This document shows, piece after piece, positions 32,250-41,614 of a stretch of 64,000 nucleotides of DNA (position 1 is its first letter; each line of letters begins with the position of its first letter). The notes below the pieces were generated by a model. It saw only the letters and a list, made by a program, of their open reading frames with translations. It was not told where the DNA came from and did no database searches. The translations under genes were made by a program, and so were the position numbers. The stretch covers positions 58,161 through 122,160 of the forward strand of contig JABABA010000005.1 of NCBI GenBank assembly GCA_014238415.1, given 5' to 3'. This stretch comes from Planctomycetota bacterium. GTDB lineage: Bacteria > Planctomycetota > UBA1135 > GCA-002686595.

Positions 32250-33626
32250 ATGGGAATCCTGATCAAGAACGGCACCATTGTCACGGCTCTAGACACAACC
32301 GTGGGCGATGTATTGACCCAGGATGGCGCCATTGTGGCGGTCGGAACGGACCTTGATGCGAACAGCGGTGACACCACCATAGACGCCAGCGGCCAGTATG
32401 TGTTTCCCGGTGGGCTCGATCCCCATGTGCACATGGAACTGCCATTCATGGGCACGATCTCTGCCGACGATTTCGAAACCGGCACTGCTGCGGGCGTGGC
32501 TGGAGGCACCACCTCCATCATTGACTTCGTAATCCCCGCCCGAGATCAGAACCTGATGGAGGGACTCGCCGAATGGCATGCCAAGGCGAAAAAGTCCGTG
32601 GCCGACTACGCCTTCCACATGGCGGTCACCTGGTGGGGTGACGAGAGTGCCGAGTGGATGCGCCGTTGTGTGCAAGAAGAGGGCATTCCCTCCTTCAAGA
32701 CTTTTATGGCCTACCGCGGCGCCATCGGTGTGGACGACCACGAACTGATCCAGGTCATGCGCACAGCCAAGAGCCTGGGCGCTTTGACCACCGTGCACGC
32801 AGAGCACGGGGACATGGTGGTGCACCTGCAGGACAAGTTGTTCGCCGAGGGTAAGACTGGCCCTGAGTACCACGCCCGCTCACGCCCCGCACCCGTAGAA
32901 GCAGAAGCCACATCCCGCGCAATCATGCTGGCTCGCATGACCCATGAGCCGCTCTATGTTGTGCATGTGACCACCGCCCAATCAGTGGCGGCCATCGCTG
33001 AAGCGCGCAGTCGTGGACAAAATGTGATGGGCGAAACCTGCCCCCAGTATCTCCTTTTGGACGACTCGGTCTATTACAAGCCCGACTTCGAAGGAGCAGC
33101 AGCAGTCATGTCACCTCCGATCAGGCCAAAGGGACATCAAGAACCTCTTTGGGCAGCTCTTCGGTCCGGAACATTGGAAGTCGTTGCCACGGATCATTGC
33201 CCCTTCAACCTGAAGGGGCAAAAGGACATGGGCATCGATGACTTCCGCAAGATTCCCAATGGCGCGGCGGGCATCGAGCACCGTCTGGCATTGATGTACA
33301 CCTACGGCGTACTGGAGGGTCGCTTGAACCTGAACCAGTTTGTAGATGTGACCAGTACGCGAGCGGCCAAGATCTTTGGTCTCTATCCCCGCAAGGGCTC
33401 CATCACAGTGGGCGCCGATGCGGACCTGGTGATCTGGGATCCGGAAGCGAGCGGAACAATCTCCGTCAAGACCCACCATCACAAGGTGGATCGCAACATC
33501 TTTGAGGGCTTTGCCACCAAAGGAGCGCCTTCGACAGTGGTGGTCAACGGCCAGGTGCAATACCAAGATGGCGATCTGCGCGTGACCCGCGGCGCAGGCC
33601 GTTATCTTAAGAGGAGCCTAGGATGA
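32250..33626 (+). CDS. pydB: Dihydropyrimidinase (hydantoinase)
   Basis: 458 residues, the usual family length. Binuclear metal site: DPHVHME (HxH), carboxylated Lys150 in SFKTFMAYRG, His in TVHAEHGD, His in VVHVTTAQS and Asp in VATDHCPFN. The substrate loop Tyr is in MAYRG. C-terminal DADLVIWDPEA is typical of cyclic amidohydrolases. It opens dihydrouracil or dihydrothymine to the N-carbamoyl amino acid. Starts five bases after pydC and overlaps the transaminase start by four bases, so it is part of one operon. Confidence 0.95.
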   Translation: MGILIKNGTIVTALDTTVGDVLTQDGAIVAVGTDLDANSGDTTIDASGQYVFPGGLDPHVHMELPFMGTISADDFETGTAAGVAGGTTSIIDFVIPARDQNLMEGLAEWHAKAKKSVADYAFHMAVTWWGDESAEWMRRCVQEEGIPSFKTFMAYRGAIGVDDHELIQVMRTAKSLGALTTVHAEHGDMVVHLQDKLFAEGKTGPEYHARSRPAPVEAEATSRAIMLARMTHEPLYVVHVTTAQSVAAIAEARSRGQNVMGETCPQYLLLDDSVYYKPDFEGAAAVMSPPIRPKGHQEPLWAALRSGTLEVVATDHCPFNLKGQKDMGIDDFRKIPNGAAGIEHRLALMYTYGVLEGRLNLNQFVDVTSTRAAKIFGLYPRKGSITVGADADLVIWDPEASGTISVKTHHHKVDRNIFEGFATKGAPSTVVVNGQVQYQDGDLRVTRGAGRYLKRSLG

Positions 33627-34942
33627 ACCAAACCGAATCTGATCTCAGCACCGAAGAAGTCCTGGCCAAACACAAGCAATTCCTGCTTGGCGCGGTGGCC
33701 AATTACTACGCCGAGCCCCTGGTTCTGACCGATGGTGATGGCCTCAGGGTCACTGACCGGGAGGGGCGCACCTACCTTGATTTCTTTGGCGGCATCCTGA
33801 CCGTCTCCCTGGGTCAGTGCGATGAGCGCGTGAACAGTCCCCTCAAGGCGCAGCTTGACCGCCTTGGCCATGTATCGACCCTCTACCCCACCCTGCCAAT
33901 CGTGGAACTCGCCGAACGCCTGGCACGGATCACACCCGGGCAACTGCAAAAAACCATGTTCACCGCCAGCGGGACTGAGGCGGACGAAACTGCGGTGGCT
34001 CTGGCGCAGGTCTACACCGGGTCCATTGAGTTGATCGCCTTGCGGCACGGTTATTCGGGACGCTCCCTTCTGGCCCAGTCCCTCACCGCCCACTCGACCT
34101 GGCGCGCGATCCCCTCACAAGTTGCCGGTATCAAGCACGCTCCCGCGCCCTACTGCTATCGCTGTCCCCTCAAACTGACCTATCCATCCTGCGAAGTGGC
34201 CTGCGCCACCGACATCGAAGAATTGATCCAAACCACCACCACGGGCAAGATCGCAGGCTTTTTGGCCGAGCCGATCTTGGGCGTGGGCGGCTTTGTGGTT
34301 CCCCCGCCGGAGTACTTTTCCATCGCGACTGAGATCATCCGCAAGTACGGCGGGGTTTTCATTTGCGACGAGGTGCAGACCGGATTTGGGCGCACAGGCG
34401 GAAAGATGTTTGGCATCGAGCACTGGGGCGTGGAACCCGATGTGATGACCATGGCCAAGGGAGTGGCCAACGGCATGCCGTTGGGCGTGACAATCGCCAC
34501 TCCAGAGATCGCCGATGCGTTCCAGTCCCTCACGATCTCGACCTTTGGTGGCAATCCCATGTCCAGCGTGGCCGCCAACGCGACTTTGCAGGTGATCGAA
34601 GAAGACAATCTGGCCGACAACGCGGAAATCCAAGGGGCACGCCTGCGTGCGGGCCTGGAGGATTTGCAACGCAAACATCCCAAGCACATGGGCGATGTGC
34701 GCGGAATGGGCTTGATGTTGGCCATCGAGTTCGTGGCAAACGAACCCGCAGGCGATCGCACTCCCGACCCCGCCACCACTGGCATCGTCTTTGAAGCCGC
34801 CAAGCAAGGTGGCCTGCTTGTGGGCAAGGGCGGCCTTCATGGCAATGTCCTGCGAATCTCTCCCGCCTTGACCGTCAATAGCAACGAAATCGACGAAGCA
34901 CTCGCGATCCTCAGCCAGGCCTGCGCCCAGCTTCCTGCCTGA
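33623..34942 (+). CDS. Class III aminotransferase, likely beta-alanine transaminase
   Basis: 439 residues. Fold-type I PLP enzyme: TASGTEADETAVALA (phosphate loop), ICDEVQTGFGRTG (Asp stacking on PLP) and TMAKGVANGMPLG with Lys279 as the Schiff-base lysine. Related to alanine-glyoxylate and beta-alanine-pyruvate transaminases. In this cluster it would convert beta-alanine and beta-aminoisobutyrate to the semialdehydes used by MmsA. ATG at 33623 has a good GAGGAG six bases upstream and overlaps the dihydropyrimidinase stop. An unusual Cys cluster near residues 174-193 (CYRCPLKL, then CEVACA) could bind a metal. Confidence 0.88.
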   Translation: MNQTESDLSTEEVLAKHKQFLLGAVANYYAEPLVLTDGDGLRVTDREGRTYLDFFGGILTVSLGQCDERVNSPLKAQLDRLGHVSTLYPTLPIVELAERLARITPGQLQKTMFTASGTEADETAVALAQVYTGSIELIALRHGYSGRSLLAQSLTAHSTWRAIPSQVAGIKHAPAPYCYRCPLKLTYPSCEVACATDIEELIQTTTTGKIAGFLAEPILGVGGFVVPPPEYFSIATEIIRKYGGVFICDEVQTGFGRTGGKMFGIEHWGVEPDVMTMAKGVANGMPLGVTIATPEIADAFQSLTISTFGGNPMSSVAANATLQVIEEDNLADNAEIQGARLRAGLEDLQRKHPKHMGDVRGMGLMLAIEFVANEPAGDRTPDPATTGIVFEAAKQGGLLVGKGGLHGNVLRISPALTVNSNEIDEALAILSQACAQLPA

Positions 34943-34954
34943 GACCAAAGAACC

Positions 34955-36055
34955 ATGGCAGACATCAGCATCGAAGTGGACGGCATCCGATTCGTCAACC
35001 CTTTCATTCTGGCATCGGGGCCCCCCGGCACCAACGGAAAGGTCATCCAGCGATCCTTTGAGTTGGGATGGGGAGGAATCGTCTGCAAGACCATCAGCCT
35101 CGACCACAGTCAGGTGCACAACACTGTTCCGCGCTACGCCAAACTGACCGACCCTGATGATCGCAAGAAAGTGCTGGGTTTCCAGAACATTGAACTGATC
35201 AGTGACCGGCCATTTGACGTCTGGCTGGAAGAACTCACGGCTGCCAAGAAGGCCTACCCGGAGCGCGTCCTGATAGCGTCGATCATGGAAGAGTTGGAAG
35301 AGGACAAATGGATCGAGATCACCGAGCGCACCCAAGCGACCGGGATCGATGCCCTGGAACTCAATCTCTCCTGCCCCCACGGCCTGCCCGAACGACAGAT
35401 GGGCGCCGCCATGGGCCAGGATCCCGAGATCGTGGCCCAGGTCACCGGCTGGGTGAAGTCTGTGTCCAAGGTACCCGTCTGGGCCAAGATGACCCCCAAC
35501 ATCACCGACATCACCCTGCCCGCCAAGGCTGCAGCCAGCGCTGGCGCTGAAGGCATCAGCGCCATCAACACGATTCTGTGTGTGATGGGCATCAACCTCG
35601 ACACCATGCGGCCGATGCCCACAGTAGAAGGCTACACGGTTCCAGGTGGTTTCTCGGGCCGGGCGGTGCGCCCCCTGGCCCTGCGCCAGGTGATGGAGTG
35701 CGCACGCGCCTGCCCCGAGCAATCCATCAGCGGTATGGGCGGCATCGAGAACGCTCTTGATGCGGTCCAGTTCATGGCCCTTGGCGCTTCCACCGTCCAG
35801 ATCTGCACCGGTGCCATGCTACAGGGCTACGAAATGATCGGGAAACTCTGCGATGACCTCTCGGACTTCCTCGATTCAAAAAACATGGCATCCCTGCAAG
35901 AACTCATCGGTGTCTCCCTGCCCTACTTTTCAACACACCGCGATCTGGTGGACCGCCAGCGCCAGGCCAAGCGAGAAAAAGCCGGTCAAACCGGCCGTGA
36001 CAGCATGTGGAAAGGAGATATCAAGTCCGAGACGGAAGGTCTGATTACGGACTGA
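34955..36055 (+). CDS. preA: Dihydropyrimidine dehydrogenase subunit PreA, ferredoxin domain absent
   Basis: 366 residues. FMN-binding TIM barrel of class 1 DHODH/DPD type: GPPGTNGKVIQRSFELGWGG, the catalytic loop ELNLSCPHG with Cys140, PVWAKMTPNITDI, ISAINT (Asn-Thr substrate contacts), FSGRAVRPLALRQV and SGMGGIENALDAVQFMALGA. It reduces uracil and thymine in the first step of reductive degradation. E. coli PreA ends with a two-[4Fe-4S] ferredoxin domain; here the last 60 residues are charged and contain no cysteine. No PreT partner lies beside it either, so the electron donor is unclear. Converges on the permease gene with a four-base gap. Confidence 0.9.
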   Translation: MADISIEVDGIRFVNPFILASGPPGTNGKVIQRSFELGWGGIVCKTISLDHSQVHNTVPRYAKLTDPDDRKKVLGFQNIELISDRPFDVWLEELTAAKKAYPERVLIASIMEELEEDKWIEITERTQATGIDALELNLSCPHGLPERQMGAAMGQDPEIVAQVTGWVKSVSKVPVWAKMTPNITDITLPAKAAASAGAEGISAINTILCVMGINLDTMRPMPTVEGYTVPGGFSGRAVRPLALRQVMECARACPEQSISGMGGIENALDAVQFMALGASTVQICTGAMLQGYEMIGKLCDDLSDFLDSKNMASLQELIGVSLPYFSTHRDLVDRQRQAKREKAGQTGRDSMWKGDIKSETEGLITD

Positions 36056-36059
36056 GTTG

Positions 36060-37529
36060 CTATTGGTCGGCAGAGCGAGAAGGAACGAGCCCGCAAAGCT
36101 GCATCCCGAGCCAATAGACCGCAACAGAGATCGCGAAACCAACAAACCAGGCGTACTGGTAGAGGTCAGTCCAAAAAGACTGGCCTTCCAACCCTCTCGC
36201 CGCAGCAAGGAAGCCGGGTACATTGGGAGCCACGCCCAGCACCAGGGCCAGGATCGCGATCATGTTGACGCCCCCCTTATAGGAATAGGGGCCGTCAGAT
36301 CGGTACAGCCCCTCCAGATCGAGGTTGGTGCGCCGCACCAGAAAGTAGTCCGCAATCACGATGCCTCCGATGGGGCCCAGCAACGCGGAATAACCAAGCA
36401 GCCAGGTGAAAATGTAACCGCCGGTGCTCTCGATCAGGTGCCAGGGCATGATGACCACTCCGATACCAGCGGTGATCATGGCTCCCATACGAAAACCCGC
36501 CCGGCGTGGGGCCAGATTCATGATCGCATTGGCGGGGGCGACCACATTGGCAGCGATATTGGTGGAAAGGGTCGCGATGGTCAGGGCGAAGAGCGAGATC
36601 GCCACAGCCAAGCCCCCTCCCATGCGTCCGGCCAGGGCTGTGGGGTCTGGAATCGCTTCGCCAAAGATCACCACGGTGGCCGATGTCACGGCAACTCCGA
36701 TGAAAGCGAAGAGAGTCATGAACAGGGGCAAACCAATCGCCTGACCGAGCATCTGGTCCTTCTGACTCTTGGCGTAACGCGTAAAGTCCGGGATGTTCAG
36801 GGACAGAGTCGCCCAAAAGCCAACCATGCCTGTGAGTCCGGGCCAGAAAGCGTTCATGAACTGACCTTCCTTTTCGCCACCCTCATCAAAAGCTGACGTC
36901 GCGGAGAGCATCTCACCAAAACCATCCGCTTTGATGTAGGCCCAGGCCAAGAGCGCCAATCCCAGCAATATCAAGAACGGCGCAGCCCAGGTCTCCAACA
37001 GTCGAATCGAATCAATTCCGCGCAAGAGAACTGCCACCTGCAAACCCCAGAAAGCAAAGAAACAGAGCAGTTCGCCCCCGTTGATTCCAAGCCAGGCGAT
37101 GTCCTCCCCCACCAGCATGCCCGAGCCCAGGGCGTTCACCAACTGATAGATCGCACTACCCCCGATCCAGGTCTGAATCCCAAACCAACCACAGGCCACA
37201 AGCGCTCGCAAAACCGAAGGCACATGGGCTCCCGCAATTCCAAAACTCGCTCGAGACAGAACGGGAAAGGGCACCCCATACTTGGTTCCCGCATGTCCAT
37301 TGAGCAGCATGGGCACCAGCACGATCACATTCCCGAGCAACACCGTGCAAACCGCCTGCCACCAGTTCATTCCAAGGTCGATCAGACCGCCTGCCAACAT
37401 ATAGGTCGGCACACAAACAACCATCCCAATCCAAAGGGACGCCATGTGATGCACCTTCCATGTGCGGTCTTGCGGAGAAGTGGGCGCAAGATCGTCGTTG
37501 ATCAGACGGGGGTCAGGGTTCTTCAGCAT
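36060..37529 (-). CDS. NCS1-family nucleobase permease
   Basis: 489 residues, about twelve hydrophobic helices. Family motifs are NDDLAPTSPQDRTW before helix 1, LLNGHAGTKYGVPFPVLSRASFG in helix 2 and following loop, CGWFGIQTWIGGSAIY in helix 3 and LSLNIPDFTRYAKS in the middle. NCS1 carriers take up uracil, cytosine, allantoin or hydantoins with H+ or Na+. Lying tail-to-tail with preA, a pyrimidine or hydantoin uptake role fits. The dipeptidase gene is 54 bases upstream on the same strand, so they may be co-transcribed. Confidence 0.92.
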   Translation of the reverse strand: MLKNPDPRLINDDLAPTSPQDRTWKVHHMASLWIGMVVCVPTYMLAGGLIDLGMNWWQAVCTVLLGNVIVLVPMLLNGHAGTKYGVPFPVLSRASFGIAGAHVPSVLRALVACGWFGIQTWIGGSAIYQLVNALGSGMLVGEDIAWLGINGGELLCFFAFWGLQVAVLLRGIDSIRLLETWAAPFLILLGLALLAWAYIKADGFGEMLSATSAFDEGGEKEGQFMNAFWPGLTGMVGFWATLSLNIPDFTRYAKSQKDQMLGQAIGLPLFMTLFAFIGVAVTSATVVIFGEAIPDPTALAGRMGGGLAVAISLFALTIATLSTNIAANVVAPANAIMNLAPRRAGFRMGAMITAGIGVVIMPWHLIESTGGYIFTWLLGYSALLGPIGGIVIADYFLVRRTNLDLEGLYRSDGPYSYKGGVNMIAILALVLGVAPNVPGFLAAARGLEGQSFWTDLYQYAWFVGFAISVAVYWLGMQLCGLVPSRSADQ

Positions 37530-37583
37530 GGAGGTATGAGGCTAGCGATTTGGCCTTGGTCAGAGCCAGTATTGATGGGCTTT

Positions 37584-38774
37584 CTACTGGCCCCTGCCCT
37601 CTTGGTCAATGCTCCTCAACGTAGCCGTGGCCGCAGCCGTTCTGTCCCCAGTTGCCTCCGCAAGTACCCGTTCAGTATTCCTGAAGAGCACCTTTTCGAT
37701 AGACGCAGAGTCAAACCCGCGAGACTCAAGGCCCGGAACCAGGGCCTGGTAGCAACTGGCATCGGAAAGTTCCTGGGGTGTACATTCAATGCCGTCGTAG
37801 TCAGATCCAATGCCCACATGATCAATCCCGGCGACTTCCACTGCGTGGCAGATATGATCCAGGACACGGTCCAAAGGCAGGGGCTTGACCTGGGCCTGCA
37901 ACCATTCGGCCTGCATTAGAAAAGTGTCAGTGGGATTGGAGCCTCGCAGGGATTGGTACTCCTCGGTTTCACGCAGCCTGGACTCGGTGGCCCGCGCATC
38001 CGCGTCAAGGAAGGGAGTGCAAAAGACAATGCCGAGGACGCCTCGGTTTTCTGCCAGGGCTTTCATCTGTTCATCGCGCAAGTTGCGTGGATGGTCATGC
38101 AACGCATAGCACCCGGAATGGCTCACAAGGACGGGAGCGCTGCTGACTTCAACGGCCTCGTAGAAACTCCGCTCCCCAGCGTGGGAGAGATCCACCAACA
38201 TGCCCAAGCGGTTCATGGTCCGTACAACCTCACGGCCAAAGGGAGAGAGTCCAGGCGGAACTTGCGGACCGGCACCATCCCGACACGAGCGAATCCAGTC
38301 CAGGTGATTGTTCCAGACAAGAGTCATCACTCGCACTCCATGATCAAAGAACCACGCAAGATTCTCGAGACTGCCTTCAATGGAGTGACCTCCTTCAATA
38401 CCGAACAAGGCACCGATGCGCCCAGATGATCGAGCGGCCTGCAGATTCTGGGCATTGCCGACCCACTGAACCTGATCCGGATGACGCGCCAGGAGTCTGT
38501 GCCCCTGGGTCAACAGACGCGCAGTTCGTTCGCGCGCCCCGATCTCGCCGGCTTGAATGTGCAAGGGGTCGCACCAACAGACCAACACGACCGCAGCCAG
38601 CCCCCCCTCGCGACCGCGCACCAGATCCAACTGTCCTGGCGTACGCCGGCCCAGGTCATGAGCCAGGTCCAGATCCCTCTGCAGGGAGTCGCAATGGACA
38701 TCAAAAACCGGAATCAAGTCCTCCATAACCCCATTCTGGCCCCCAAGGGCCTCTCCATGTACGTCTTCTGCCAT
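37584..38774 (-). CDS. Membrane dipeptidase (peptidase M19)
   Basis: 396 residues from ATG at 38774, which has AAGGAG ten bases upstream; the frame stays open about 345 bases further, but that part overlaps the receiver-protein gene and is not peptidase-like. Zinc site: FDVHCDS (HxD), the bridging Glu in FGIEGGHSIEG, LVSHSGCYAL and HVGIGSDYDG with the conserved Asp. M19 enzymes cleave dipeptides, including D-amino-acid and dehydro forms, and some act on N-acyl or lactam substrates. There is no signal peptide, so it is likely cytoplasmic. It may recycle peptides, or process a pyrimidine-cluster product; the link to the permease is by position only. Confidence 0.88.
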   Translation of the reverse strand: MAEDVHGEALGGQNGVMEDLIPVFDVHCDSLQRDLDLAHDLGRRTPGQLDLVRGREGGLAAVVLVCWCDPLHIQAGEIGARERTARLLTQGHRLLARHPDQVQWVGNAQNLQAARSSGRIGALFGIEGGHSIEGSLENLAWFFDHGVRVMTLVWNNHLDWIRSCRDGAGPQVPPGLSPFGREVVRTMNRLGMLVDLSHAGERSFYEAVEVSSAPVLVSHSGCYALHDHPRNLRDEQMKALAENRGVLGIVFCTPFLDADARATESRLRETEEYQSLRGSNPTDTFLMQAEWLQAQVKPLPLDRVLDHICHAVEVAGIDHVGIGSDYDGIECTPQELSDASCYQALVPGLESRGFDSASIEKVLFRNTERVLAEATGDRTAAATATLRSIDQEGRGQ

Positions 38775-39024
38775 TCCGACAGGTCTCCTTGTCGCGGCTT
38801 GGGCGATCTGCCAGAACGGCAGCACCCGAGCTTCGAGAGTCCCGCTGGGGACCAGGCTCCAGATGGCCCAAGCCCTTGCATCATAAGGACTTGTAACGTT
38901 CGAGCCCAACAGCCCTCTGGGAAGAATGATCGGCACGGGCTTTGCACTTCCTGCTACTCGACCATTGCCCCAGGTGCCTTCCAGCCCCCCTCCCTGGCAC
39001 CCCAGACCAGCCTCACCCAACCCC

Positions 39025-39408
39025 ATGCAACTCCACCGCATTCTGATCGCTGACGACGATCCCGAGATCCTGGCGGGGGCCGTGGACCTGCTCAGCATGT
39101 CCGGCCGTGAGGTACTCACCGCATCGGACGGTCAAGAGGCCCTGGACACCCTGCAACTGGGCGGCCTGCACCTGGCCCTGCTCGACCTGCACATGCCACG
39201 GCAATCCGGCCTCGATATCTTCCAGCATGTGCGTGAACGCGACATCACCATCCCCTGCCTGTTCTGGTCCGGCGAGGCAACAGACACCACAGCTCAGTGG
39301 CTGGTCGACGAAGGCGCCGCTGGCTTTCTGCGCAAGCCCGTCAAGCCCAGCGAGTTGCGAGCCTGCGTTGCCAAGACCTTGAAACAACACTGGGGTCTCG
39401 CCAGCTAA
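39025..39408 (+). CDS. Single-domain response regulator
   Basis: 127 residues, a complete receiver domain and nothing else: IADDDPEI acidic pocket, phosphoacceptor Asp in LLDLHMPRQ near residue 54, switch Ser in FWSGEA and Lys in RKPVKP. CheY- or Spo0F-like stand-alone receivers relay phosphate or bind targets. Start ATG at 39025 gives the classical MQLHRILIADDD N-terminus. Its kinase is not adjacent. It lies 105 bases before groES, with only an inverted repeat between. Confidence 0.9.
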   Translation: MQLHRILIADDDPEILAGAVDLLSMSGREVLTASDGQEALDTLQLGGLHLALLDLHMPRQSGLDIFQHVRERDITIPCLFWSGEATDTTAQWLVDEGAAGFLRKPVKPSELRACVAKTLKQHWGLAS

Positions 39409-39429
39409 ACGCAAACCAACATCCACCGC

Positions 39430-39461
39430 TGGTCGCAACACAACCTAAAGCAACGCGACCA
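39430..39461 (+). promoter_or_regulatory. Inverted repeat upstream of groES
   Basis: TGGTCGC (39430-39436) and GCGACCA (39455-39461), an 18-base spacer, extendable to ten pairs with one mismatch. There is no CIRCE element (TTAGCACTC-N9-GAGTGCTAA) in the gap. It could be a different heat-shock operator or part of a terminator. Confidence 0.35.
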
Positions 39462-39512
39462 ACGGCTCCAACCAACTTACCCCAAACCCATAACTTCATT
39501 CCCAGACCCCCC

Positions 39513-39827
39513 ATGGCCACTACCAAGTCCAAGAAAAAAACCGCCATCCGTCCCCTCGGTGACCGCGTCCTCGTCCAGCGTGTCGAGGCCGAAGACATGA
39601 CCGCCGGCGGCATCCTGCTGCCCGAATCTGCCAAGGAGAAGCCCAAAGAAGGCATCATCATCTCCATCGGCTCAGGCCGCACTCTCGACAACGGCGACAA
39701 GAGTTCTTTCAGCGTCGCAGTCGGCGATCGCGTGTTGTTCACCTCCTACGGTGGCACCGATGTCAAGTTCAACGGCGAAGATTATCTGATCATGCGCGAG
39801 GACGACATCCTCGGCGTCATCGGCTGA
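39513..39827 (+). CDS. groES: Co-chaperonin GroES
   Basis: 104 residues. IRPLGDRVLVQRVEAEDMTAGGILLPESAKEKP, in which the loop after GGI is the mobile GroEL-contacting loop, and VGDRVLFTSYGGTDV plus MREDDILGVI near the end match GroES throughout. ATG at 39513 gives a short Lys-rich leader MATTKSKKK, slightly longer than usual. Forms the heptameric lid of the GroEL chamber. groEL follows 42 bases later with its own Shine-Dalgarno sequence. Confidence 0.97.
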   Translation: MATTKSKKKTAIRPLGDRVLVQRVEAEDMTAGGILLPESAKEKPKEGIIISIGSGRTLDNGDKSSFSVAVGDRVLFTSYGGTDVKFNGEDYLIMREDDILGVIG

Positions 39828-39869
39828 TCGCGCACTGTTTCCAACCAAATCAATCAAGAGGACCTACTC

Positions 39870-41483
39870 ATGGCTGCTAAACAAATCTCCTATGACAGCA
39901 ATGCGCGCGACCACATCAAAGAGGGTGTGCAAAAGCTTGCGCGGGCTGTCAAAGTCACCCTGGGCCCGCGTGGCCGCAATGTGATTATTGAAAAATCCTT
40001 CGGCAGCCCGACCGTCACCAAAGACGGCGTGACTGTTGCCAAGGAAGTCGAATTGGACGACGCCTACGAGAACATGGGCGCACAACTGGTCAAGCAAGTT
40101 GCCCAGAAGACGAACGATGTGGCAGGTGATGGCACCACCAGCGCGACAGTGCTGGCCGAGGCCATTTTCCTTGAAGGCCTCAAGAACGTGACCGCAGGCG
40201 CCAGCCCGGTGATCCTCAAGCGCGGCATCGATGGTGCCGTCAAGACCTGTGTTGGCAAGCTCAAGAAGCTTTCCACTCCGGTCAAGGGACACAAGGAAAT
40301 CGCCGCAGTCGCAGGCATTGCCGCCAACAACGATGTGGAAATCGGACAGAAGATTGCCGATGCCATGGAAGCGGTTGGCAAAGACGGTGTAATCACCGTC
40401 GAAGACGGCAGCACCCTTGACACCGAGATCACCTTGGTAGAGGGCATGGAGTTCGACAAGGGCTGGCTATCGCCGCACTTCATCACGGACCCAGCCAACA
40501 TGGAGGCCTCCTTCGAGAACGCTCACATTCTGATCCACGAGAAGAAGATCACAACGATCCAACCCCTCGTTCCGATTCTGGAGCAAGCGATCCAAGGGGG
40601 CCGTCCCCTGGTAATCATCGCCGAAGACATTGAAGGCGAAGCTCTTACGACCCTGGTAGTGAACAGGCTGCGAGGCTCCTTCCCCATCTGCGCAATCAAG
40701 GCCCCGGGCTTTGGAGATCGTCGCAAGGCCATGATGCAGGACATCGCGGCTCTGACCGGTGGTACAGCAGTGATGGAAGACATGGGTGTGCAGGTCGAAA
40801 ACCTGACTCTCAAGGACCTTGGCAGCGCCAAGAAGATCACCATCACCAAGGACAGCACGCTGATCGTCGAAGGCGGCGGCCGCAAGGCCGACGTCAAGGC
40901 GCGCATTGAGCAAATCCGCGGCGAGATTGAAAACACCAAGTCGGACTACGACCGCGAGAAGCTCGAAGAGCGCCTCGCCAAATTGTCCGGCGGAGTTGCC
41001 CAGATCAATGTGGGCGCGGCCACCGAAGCCGAGATGAAGGAGAAGAAGGCGCGCGTAGAGGACGCCTTGCACGCCACCCGTGCAGCCGTCGAAGAGGGCA
41101 CCGTCCCCGGAGGCGGCAGCGCTTTGCTCTCCTGCATCAAGACTCTCGAAGGTCTCAAGCTGGAAGGTGACGAGCGTGTCGGTGCCATGATCGTGCGCCG
41201 CGCCCTTGAAGCTCCCATACGTCAGATCGCAATCAACGCGGGCCAGGATGGCGCAGTAGTGGTACAGAACGTGTGCAATGAAAAGAGTGCCAACTACGGC
41301 TACAACGCAGCAACCGACACCTACGAGGACCTGACGAAAGCGGGCGTCATCGACCCAACCAAGGTCGTGCGCTCTGCCCTGCAGAATGCAGCTTCCGTGG
41401 CCGGTCTGCTGCTGACTACCGATGCCCTGGTTTCCGAAGCGCCCGGTGCTGAAAAGGAGCCTGCTGGCGGCCATAGCCACTAG
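39870..41483 (+). CDS. groEL: Chaperonin GroEL
   Basis: 537 residues. ATP-site motifs [20 protein letters not shown] and [11 protein letters not shown] are present, with the GroEL central signature [37 protein letters not shown] and GGSALL near residue 415. The C-terminus is [11 protein letters not shown], short and His-containing in place of the usual Gly-Gly-Met repeats; this is a type seen where several GroEL paralogues exist. ATG has AGAGGA seven bases upstream. A strong terminator follows. Confidence 0.98.
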   Translation: MAAKQISYDSNARDHIKEGVQKLARAVKVTLGPRGRNVIIEKSFGSPTVTKDGVTVAKEVELDDAYENMGAQLVKQVAQKTNDVAGDGTTSATVLAEAIFLEGLKNVTAGASPVILKRGIDGAVKTCVGKLKKLSTPVKGHKEIAAVAGIAANNDVEIGQKIADAMEAVGKDGVITVEDGSTLDTEITLVEGMEFDKGWLSPHFITDPANMEASFENAHILIHEKKITTIQPLVPILEQAIQGGRPLVIIAEDIEGEALTTLVVNRLRGSFPICAIKAPGFGDRRKAMMQDIAALTGGTAVMEDMGVQVENLTLKDLGSAKKITITKDSTLIVEGGGRKADVKARIEQIRGEIENTKSDYDREKLEERLAKLSGGVAQINVGAATEAEMKEKKARVEDALHATRAAVEEGTVPGGGSALLSCIKTLEGLKLEGDERVGAMIVRRALEAPIRQIAINAGQDGAVVVQNVCNEKSANYGYNAATDTYEDLTKAGVIDPTKVVRSALQNAASVAGLLLTTDALVSEAPGAEKEPAGGHSH

Positions 41484-41500
41484 ACCGATCCAGGTTCCAG

Positions 41501-41548
41501 AAGCAAGCACGCCCACCCCTGCTATCAGGCAGGGGTGGGCGTTTGCTT
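41501..41548. terminator. Strong terminator after groEL, probably bidirectional
   Basis: CGCCCACCCCTGC (41510-41522), loop TATCAG, GCAGGGGTGGGCG (41529-41541): 13 perfect pairs. AAGCAA and TTGCTT outside extend the stem with an internal loop. It sits between convergent groEL and uup and could serve both. Confidence 0.85.
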
Positions 41549-41614
41549 GATAGAAACCAGGTCAAGCTCTGCACTTTGGCAAGGTGACAACTGCCGGTCT
41601 GAAGTCCACGCAGA

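Noticed and set aside
34115..35722. 535-codon open frame on the minus strand
   Set aside because: It runs antisense to the transaminase and preA genes, which have full family motifs; the product is low-complexity His/Gly/Asp-rich with no domain.
37584..39119. Longer dipeptidase start at 39119
   Set aside because: The extra 115 residues overlap the receiver gene, have no peptidase similarity, and the ATG at 38774 has a good AAGGAG.
39409..39512. Expected CIRCE element before groES
   Set aside because: No TTAGCACTC/GAGTGCTAA pair, even allowing for a few mismatches.
40467..41516. 349-codon open frame on the minus strand over groEL
   Set aside because: Antisense shadow of groEL, whose codon pattern explains the missing stops.
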